Shown piece after piece: positions 55,517 through 60,811 of a stretch of 60,811 nucleotides of DNA. Source of the stretch: Desulfovibrio cuneatus DSM 11391. Lineage in GTDB: Bacteria; Desulfobacterota; Desulfovibrionia; Desulfovibrionales; Desulfovibrionaceae. The notes under the pieces were generated by a model. The model did no database searches. It saw nothing but the letters and a program-made list of their open reading frames with translations, and was not told the origin of the DNA. The stretch is taken from NCBI RefSeq assembly GCF_000430005.1, contig NZ_AUCY01000021.1, positions 1-60,811 on the forward strand, read 5' to 3'. How positions within the stretch are numbered: position 1 is the first letter of the stretch; each line of letters starts with the position of its first letter. The position numbers and the translations under genes are program-made.

Positions 55517-58500
55517 CTAGAACCTGCTTAATCGATGTCTTGTTGCGCTTTCAATATCTTCTTGTTCTGCTTGTTTTTCATAAGTTAGCGCCAAAGCATT
55601 AAGCAATTGTGAGGCAACAAAGGGATGTGTAATTTGTAATTGTTTTTCCCATCCTCGATATTTTTCTGCCAGGGTAAGTTCTTGAAGTCCTCCGTCTCTT
55701 GGGGAGCGCCATGTCACCCCCCGTGAATTGTAAGCCCCATTGAACATGCCGTTTATAATTTCTTTTGAATGTAATTTTTCCATGATATCTCGTATCTCTT
55801 CGCATGGCCATGCACCGTCTTTACCAGCCGAAGAGTGGGCAAGTAGTTTTCCAAGGCAAAGGTCACCTACACTACTTCTACCTTGCTCTTTGCATAGTGT
55901 TCTGACTGAATGTATCCACTTATTAAGCTTGTCAGCACTTGCATCCCCTGATGTATTGCAGCCAGGGATTTTTTTATAAAGATCTAATGTGCGGTGGGCG
56001 CGCTCTGCCATGCGCTCAATTTGTTCGTTAGTTAACTCTTCAATAACAGAATTTTGCTGCCTATCATCTGGTTTATATACCCATGAGACTAGTTGAGCAA
56101 AAAATTCAGGATGATTTTCAATGTAAAGTTCAAGCTGTGGGATTTTGTTTAATAGCTGTACATAGGCAAATTCTAGAGTAGCCATTTCATCGTGACTTAT
56201 GATTCCAGAATTATTAAGAATACCAAAAGCTTTTTCTACATCATACTCCCTCAATAAGTATTCGCTTGTTCGCTCATCGTTACTTTTTGCGATGGCATCA
56301 AGTATATGATAGAGAAGGCGATGATCTATTTTTCCAACAACACAATGGATATAAGAAAATGCTGCACGAGGTCGTTTAGCCTGAAGCAAACAAGTGACGG
56401 CTTGATGAGTTTCTGCCGTAAAGTCTACAGCCAAGCTTGGGTAAACCTTACTCCAATACTCTTCATTGATGTCATTGGCGTATGATTTGACTATGTCCCA
56501 CGTGGCCTTGCAAAAAGGAGATAATAATAAAAGTGGTGCAATTGATTTGATCTCACAACTTTCACTTAGCTGTTGAACTAGTTTATGCAATTGATTTTTA
56601 TCAAGGGCATGGAGTATTCCCGATAGTAACCGCTTTTGTGGAAGAATGTTCTCTTGGTCTTCTATGATCGCTTTGAGCGTTAAGCTAGATAATAGTGTAA
56701 TTTCTTTTGGCGAAAGAGTATTTTTTGCCAAAAGTCCTCCAACGAGTTCTGCACATTCTCCATGCTTAACCAAATCAAACAATCCGCAATTCCCTTTTTG
56801 GGCATAGACCTCTTTTAACGCCTCAATTCGTGCGTGTTGAACCCTTTCGTCACGCTTAGCAAAATTGTCATCATCTATTGCATTTTCGAGTTCGTCAGCA
56901 GATTCATCGACCCATATTTGTGTGAAAAGCCATTTATGCTTGTTGATAATATCCGTTGGTTCGAGCAAGGCATATGTATCCGCATCCAAGAAGGATTTTC
57001 CTTTCGCAGCAGTATTCTTTTTCATGCGCTTGACTGCACGCCGGGAAAGCATGTTTGTTCGTATCTTTTCACGTAGTAAGGCTTTCTCTTCATCTGTTGC
57101 GGACGTTATTGCCCAACTAGAAATAATTTTCCATATTTTTTTGCATGATTGCAGCGGGAAATTGGGCAAGCGCTCCACCAATTCGCAAAGCATAGTTACT
57201 GTGTATTGCTCCCAACTGGTAATCATAGACGCCACTTCGACTAAGAATTGTTGAACGTCTTTATTATTTGGCTCAATGAAGCCCATGCCTTCATCTCGCC
57301 AGCGATACCTATGTGTATAATTACCGATTTGACTGCCAAGACTAAACTGCTCAATGCAAATACGCCAAGCAACTTCTGGATTATTGCGCATTAGTATTTT
57401 GAGTAAAGTAATGCGCTCATTATTGGTTGCTGTCGTTTGAGGCATCCATGAACGAAAGATGTCAAGTAATGAGTTGATAGGCTTATTGACCCAATTATCA
57501 TTGATTTCCGTCTGCGCAAGCTGAGTAAGTATTAATACAGACCTTGAAAATGTAGAAGGATTCCAGGCAAGACCCTCTAATGCCCATAGAATTCCCGTTC
57601 TCTTTGGGCTACTCCATAATCCATTGCTCGTGGGCAGCAGTAACCCATAGAGAGCAGGGGAGTCTGCTCTTAGGTCGTCTTCCAAAATAGATAAAAATGT
57701 TTCTGGCGCAGCTTCGGCATAAATGGGTAAGTCAGAATCATGGTTTTCAAGATTCTTTGTTGTTAAAGGTGTTTCGAGTAATTTGCGAATGAGATTGTTA
57801 ATTGTAACATTTATATCCAGGTGGGCGTGTTGTTTGAATAATTTTCTTCCATAAACACCTAACATCGTTAATGTTTCAGCAACACCATTTCGAAACAACG
57901 ATGAAAATTCACGCTTTTTACCATAGATAGATGCCAGCCAGCGGCGATCTTCTGGAAGTTCTAAGGCTGGATTTTCCTCGCCTAACACTAATTCAGCTAT
58001 TTCAAAAAATCTATGAAGGTCATTCTCAGTAATCGATCCTGCAATGGTATGTAACAAATCTAGCTTGGAAACAACTCCCCGACTTGGCCCAATTGACCAA
58101 AGAGGGGCATCACTCATTTGGGAAAATTCGATACAATTTCTCTCAAGAGTGTCATAGGAGATGTCATTTGCCAAAAGTTCCAATGCTGCTTTATCCGCTT
58201 TATTTTTAGAGTCCCATGTTCCTGCAAACATAAATGGGATCAGGCGCGCTCTATATGCTTTGTCTGCTGCCCAGAGTGGACGCTGTATCGCTGCGACATT
58301 TGCTAGTTGCCGACGCAAAGTTGTTAAAGATCGACCAGACTTGTCTGCAAGTAACGATATTTCATGGTCTGATTTTCCAATAAGATTGAGTGAATTTGCA
58401 AAAGAGGCTGTACTTATTAAGTCTACAACTGCATTAAATGAAACTCTCGGAGTATTGCGAGGGTAAATAATAATGGAATGCATTTGCGAAGCATGTTGGG

Positions 58501-59641
58501 CAAGCTCGCTTTCAGCTTCTCTCGTGAATACTACTGGAATGAAAGGGCAAGCGCACTTTGCTAGTTTCCTAAGAGTATGAGGATCATCAAATATTACTAT
58601 TCGGCTTCTATAGTTTGTGCCCTTGTTGTCCTCTTTAAGATTAAAAATTTCTGCCAAAAATCCAAGTGCTTCTTCTGGTGAGTCTGCACCAATATAAAAT
58701 GGGTTATGAGGTGGCTTATCTAGATAGTCTAATGCCGCTTTTCTTGCCTCGGAAACGCTATGGGAGAAAAGTTCACGCGGTAAAGGTGGGGCACAAACAT
58801 CTGCCCAATCTTTCCAGCACTGGTCAAGAGAGCGCACTTGATGTGCAGCTTGGCCAATTTCATTTGCAAGCCATGCTTGGGCGGGAATTGACTGTTCCAG
58901 CCATTGTTCAAGGTCACTAGCGTCATATGCACGTACATCTTTCCATATATTACGTTTAAACTGTTCGTCTTTCCAACGCTCTTTACCTGCCCAGCGGCGA
59001 GGAGTAACAAATATAAATGTGGTTTGTTTTTGTAGTTCTTCAGAGATTGCTTTAACGCTTTTATTAAAGTCACTAGTTGCTTTTGTTTTAATATCTACAT
59101 TGGTACCAAATTCCCAACCAGAAATACCCTCAGGCACCCATGGTGTTGCCGTTTGAGCTTCAATATATCCATCCCATCCGGGGCGCTCTGCATCATCATT
59201 GCCGGGAAAGTTAGCCTTGGTTAGCTTTGAGCTAGTGGAGTGTACGAGAGTACGAATGAATACCGCTAGGCGAGATCTTGCTATAATATTGTGAGACGCC
59301 CACTCTTCAATAACATTTGCCTTTATTGACAAAAAAGGTGGAACGTAAGGAATGGCGGTTGTTGGTGCTTGTATTTGTCGGGCAAGATGTAAGTCGTATT
59401 GAGTTTGAAAGTCCATGAGGGCGTCTTGAGGTACATTGAATGCTTTTGCTAGCCGAGCTGCCATTTCAGGCGAAAGCATAGCATTGCCATTTAATAAATT
59501 AGATAAGGCAGGGCGGCTTACGCCAATTAGCTTGGCGGCCTCTGTAACAGACATTCCTGTAGGTATAATTTCTTGTTTTATACGAATTCCAGGATGGGCA
59601 AGATTCACTGCGCAGGATGTAATGATGTCGTTTTTTTTCAT
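55517..59641 (-). CDS. HigA-type antitoxin domain fused to a ~1300-residue putative nuclease/NTPase-like protein
   Basis: This 1374-residue protein has two visible parts. Residues 14-88 are a HigA-family helix-turn-helix (HPGIRIKQEIIPTGMSVTEA, SRPALSNLLNG, LSPEMAARLAKAF, DFQTQYDLHLA). Residues 120-260 look like a restriction-endonuclease-type fold: GWDGYIEAQ (Asp157), GISGWEFG (Glu177), DIKTKA (Lys185/187), FVTPRRW and DLEQWL. A following region (310-480) has IVIFDDP like a Walker B but no canonical P-loop. The rest is helical, repeat-like and unassigned. No HigB toxin is adjacent. GGAGAG before the ATG at 59641 sets the start. The gene is clearly more AT-rich than its neighbours. Catalytic roles are inferred from motif shape only. 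Confidence 0.7.
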   Translation of the reverse strand: MKKNDIITSCAVNLAHPGIRIKQEIIPTGMSVTEAAKLIGVSRPALSNLLNGNAMLSPEMAARLAKAFNVPQDALMDFQTQYDLHLARQIQAPTTAIPYVPPFLSIKANVIEEWASHNIIARSRLAVFIRTLVHSTSSKLTKANFPGNDDAERPGWDGYIEAQTATPWVPEGISGWEFGTNVDIKTKATSDFNKSVKAISEELQKQTTFIFVTPRRWAGKERWKDEQFKRNIWKDVRAYDASDLEQWLEQSIPAQAWLANEIGQAAHQVRSLDQCWKDWADVCAPPLPRELFSHSVSEARKAALDYLDKPPHNPFYIGADSPEEALGFLAEIFNLKEDNKGTNYRSRIVIFDDPHTLRKLAKCACPFIPVVFTREAESELAQHASQMHSIIIYPRNTPRVSFNAVVDLISTASFANSLNLIGKSDHEISLLADKSGRSLTTLRRQLANVAAIQRPLWAADKAYRARLIPFMFAGTWDSKNKADKAALELLANDISYDTLERNCIEFSQMSDAPLWSIGPSRGVVSKLDLLHTIAGSITENDLHRFFEIAELVLGEENPALELPEDRRWLASIYGKKREFSSLFRNGVAETLTMLGVYGRKLFKQHAHLDINVTINNLIRKLLETPLTTKNLENHDSDLPIYAEAAPETFLSILEDDLRADSPALYGLLLPTSNGLWSSPKRTGILWALEGLAWNPSTFSRSVLILTQLAQTEINDNWVNKPINSLLDIFRSWMPQTTATNNERITLLKILMRNNPEVAWRICIEQFSLGSQIGNYTHRYRWRDEGMGFIEPNNKDVQQFLVEVASMITSWEQYTVTMLCELVERLPNFPLQSCKKIWKIISSWAITSATDEEKALLREKIRTNMLSRRAVKRMKKNTAAKGKSFLDADTYALLEPTDIINKHKWLFTQIWVDESADELENAIDDDNFAKRDERVQHARIEALKEVYAQKGNCGLFDLVKHGECAELVGGLLAKNTLSPKEITLLSSLTLKAIIEDQENILPQKRLLSGILHALDKNQLHKLVQQLSESCEIKSIAPLLLLSPFCKATWDIVKSYANDINEEYWSKVYPSLAVDFTAETHQAVTCLLQAKRPRAAFSYIHCVVGKIDHRLLYHILDAIAKSNDERTSEYLLREYDVEKAFGILNNSGIISHDEMATLEFAYVQLLNKIPQLELYIENHPEFFAQLVSWVYKPDDRQQNSVIEELTNEQIERMAERAHRTLDLYKKIPGCNTSGDASADKLNKWIHSVRTLCKEQGRSSVGDLCLGKLLAHSSAGKDGAWPCEEIRDIMEKLHSKEIINGMFNGAYNSRGVTWRSPRDGGLQELTLAEKYRGWEKQLQITHPFVASQLLNALALTYEKQAEQEDIESATRHRLSRF

Positions 59642-59674
59642 TGTACTCTCCAAATTGTTTGTGCCGTCCTAATA

Positions 59675-59693
59675 TGTAGCGTGTAACGCTACA
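59675..59693 (-). promoter_or_regulatory. Palindromic operator upstream of the HigA-fusion gene
   Basis: TGTAGCGT-GTA-ACGCTACA is a perfect 8-bp inverted repeat with a 3-bp spacer, 34 bp before the start codon. HigA-type regulators bind palindromes in their own promoters, so autorepression is the natural reading. Confidence 0.65.
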
Positions 59694-59780
59694 CTTGTCA
59701 GCGCCTAATGAATTGCTTACCGCATATGCTATATATCATGGCTTAATTGTTGTATATTTCATGCTCTATCGTGTGTTTTG

Positions 59781-60811
59781 CTACCTCCCTAGCCCCATGC
59801 CCCTGCGTGGTGTTTGCACTTGTTCTCTCTCCGGCTCCCGTTTTTTCTCTACCTGCCTTGTAACAAGCTGTTCAACTTTACCAACAAGCCTTCCAAGTTC
59901 GTGTACAATTCGCTCAAGTGCTGCAATTGCTGTGCGTGTTCTTGTTGCTGCGCTGTAAGGCTGGTGTTTTGTTGTTCCAGCCTGTGCAGGGTGGTGGCCT
60001 GGTTGTTCAGGTGTATGGACTGTTGCGTCAGGGTGTTTTGCTGGGCTTCTATGGTTGAACTGTGCGCTGCCAGCGTATTCTGGCAATCCTGTATTGTTGT
60101 TCGCTGGGCTTCCAGCATGGTGCCTTGCCGGGTTTGTGTTTCCCGCAGTTCCTGTTCTATTGTCGTAAGGGATTGGGTGAGTAGGCGTTCCAGTTCTGTC
60201 ATGGGTTATTTCCTCACTATGCTCCAGGCATCCCGTTTCTCTACGTTGCCAGCGTAGGTCAGTGTCCAGCCCTCCGGCGTGAGCAGGTAGCGTTTGTTGT
60301 CTTTGTCCTGAAAGGGCTCCAGCCCTTTGAATGTGGCCCAGAGTTGGGCTGTCTGCGCTTCCAAGGTTTCTTTCCGCTGTGAGAGAGCCGTTATTTCGTT
60401 GTGCAGTGAGGTTATTTTCATCTCTGCCAAAGCCATCAGCCCCCAACCGCTCAGGCCCACGCCCAGCAGAATGCTCAAGGTGATGAGCAGGGCTTGCAGG
60501 TTCTTCCACAGAAAGGCCCGGCTCAGGGTGCGGCACTGGCAGGTCAAGGTCTGCTCCAGCTTCCCAAGCTGGTGCAGGATAGCGGCCTCGGTTGTACTCA
60601 GCGCGTTTTGCGATGATTGCCGCAAGCTCTCGCTCAAGGCGCTGAATTGTTGCTGGGTCAGGTTCTCCATCTCTTGTCGTTCCTGCTCGGTCTTGGCCTT
60701 CAACCGTTCTGCCAGTGAGGTGAGTGAAGTTCCAGTGTTCGGCATACATGCCTCCTTTCAGGCGGAGCTTGATTGTGTTGGTATTTTCTTCAGTGTCAGA
60801 ATTATTTTTTG
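59781..60811 (-). CDS. mobA: MobA/MbeA-type relaxase, C-terminal part (5' end beyond the window)
   Basis: The frame is open from the window edge to a TAG at 59781 (about 343 codons visible). It enters with TIKLRLKGGMYAEHWNF, like the end of the relaxase core. A hydrophilic Pro/Gly/Thr/Asn-rich region follows, then the helical end IAALERIVHELGRLVGKVEQ and a basic tail. The catalytic Tyr and His motifs would be off the edge. mobB and mobD lie fully inside it in another frame, the arrangement known for ColE1 mbeA/mbeB/mbeD, which explains its odd composition. It nicks oriT during mobilization; no oriT is visible. Confidence 0.7.
   Translation of the reverse strand, partial: KNNSDTEENTNTIKLRLKGGMYAEHWNFTHLTGRTVEGQDRAGTTRDGEPDPATIQRLERELAAIIAKRAEYNRGRYPAPAWEAGADLDLPVPHPEPGLSVEEPASPAHHLEHSAGRGPERLGADGFGRDENNLTAQRNNGSLTAERNLGSADSPTLGHIQRAGALSGQRQQTLPAHAGGLDTDLRWQRRETGCLEHSEEITHDRTGTPTHPIPYDNRTGTAGNTNPARHHAGSPANNNTGLPEYAGSAQFNHRSPAKHPDATVHTPEQPGHHPAQAGTTKHQPYSAATRTRTAIAALERIVHELGRLVGKVEQLVTRQVEKKREPEREQVQTPRRGMGLGR
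59849..60202 (-). CDS. mobD: MobD/MbeD-like mobilization protein, nested in mobA
   Basis: This 117-residue, almost wholly coiled-coil protein (Gln/Thr/Leu heptads, e.g. LERLLTQSLTTIEQELRE) resembles the MbeD accessory family of ColE1-type plasmids. GAGGAAATAA precedes the ATG at 60202. It starts three bases after the mobB stop and lies wholly inside mobA. Confidence 0.6.
   Translation of the reverse strand: MTELERLLTQSLTTIEQELRETQTRQGTMLEAQRTTIQDCQNTLAAHSSTIEAQQNTLTQQSIHLNNQATTLHRLEQQNTSLTAQQQEHAQQLQHLSELYTNLEGLLVKLNSLLQGR
60206..60745 (-). CDS. mobB: MobB/MbeB-like mobilization protein, nested in mobA
   Basis: This 179-residue protein has an N-terminal MbeB-like helical part (LTSLAERLKAKTEQERQEME), one transmembrane helix (about residues 75-100, LQALLITLSILLGVGLSGWG) and a C-terminal domain. 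MobB of ColE1/RSF1010-type systems stabilises the relaxosome at the membrane. AAGGAGG precedes the ATG at 60745 with good spacing, so it is a real translated frame inside mobA. Confidence 0.65.
   Translation of the reverse strand: MPNTGTSLTSLAERLKAKTEQERQEMENLTQQQFSALSESLRQSSQNALSTTEAAILHQLGKLEQTLTCQCRTLSRAFLWKNLQALLITLSILLGVGLSGWGLMALAEMKITSLHNEITALSQRKETLEAQTAQLWATFKGLEPFQDKDNKRYLLTPEGWTLTYAGNVEKRDAWSIVRK

Overview
The window looks like a chromosomal segment of a Desulfovibrionaceae bacterium (Desulfovibrio/Bilophila type), a Gram-negative anaerobe. The evidence is an isethionate sulfite-lyase with its radical activase, a complete Coo-type energy-converting [NiFe] hydrogenase operon in the order cooMKLXUH-hypA-cooF, the lipopolysaccharide exporter lptD, a YbgF/CpoB-like lipoprotein and the linkage ileS-lspA. 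No genus or species can be fixed from the sequence alone.

Layout. 1-4.7 kb: islB and islA (anaerobic C-S cleavage of isethionate) behind a near-perfect sigma-54 promoter. 4.7-9.4 kb: DUF3179 protein, cmk, hisC and an MFS transporter. 9.4-14.6 kb: periplasmic cyclophilin and, divergently, argF-argG-argH. 14.8-19.7 kb: alkaline-phosphatase-superfamily membrane enzyme, GNAT acetyltransferase, phosphodiesterase, Trm112-like protein and PHP phosphoesterase. 19.8-22.8 kb: a copper P-type ATPase with duplicated C-terminal metal-binding domains. 23-32 kb: the Coo hydrogenase operon, with no CO dehydrogenase nearby. 32.5-45.2 kb: gph, sirtuin, ileS-lspA-PLDc_N, cpoB-like, cobO, purM, alr, lptD. 45.6-54.6 kb: a small zinc-ribbon protein, a polar amino-acid ABC transporter, a secreted Cys-rich/Pro-Ala-rich protein, a TerC-CBS-CorC membrane protein with a small partner, and a hybrid histidine kinase.

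From 54.7 kb to the right edge the window changes character. An initiator tRNA gene is followed by the broken 3' end of a tyrosine integrase, a small acidic ORF, a 1374-residue AT-rich gene that joins a HigA-type antitoxin DNA-binding domain to a putative nuclease/NTPase-like body, and a ColE1-like mobilization module in which mobB and mobD lie inside mobA in another frame. This is an integrated mobilizable island that runs off the window, and it holds the best candidate for an undescribed defence or addiction system.

A second theme is a family of intergenic palindromic repeats (about 60-360 bp; ends like TAGGGAAACGCTGATT, inner arms CGTTTGGC/GCCAAACG). Two copies have TA at both ends, arms covary between copies, interiors are modular, and copies repeatedly sit exactly on or against stop codons. 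They look like non-autonomous (MITE-like) elements that have spread through the gaps of this chromosome.
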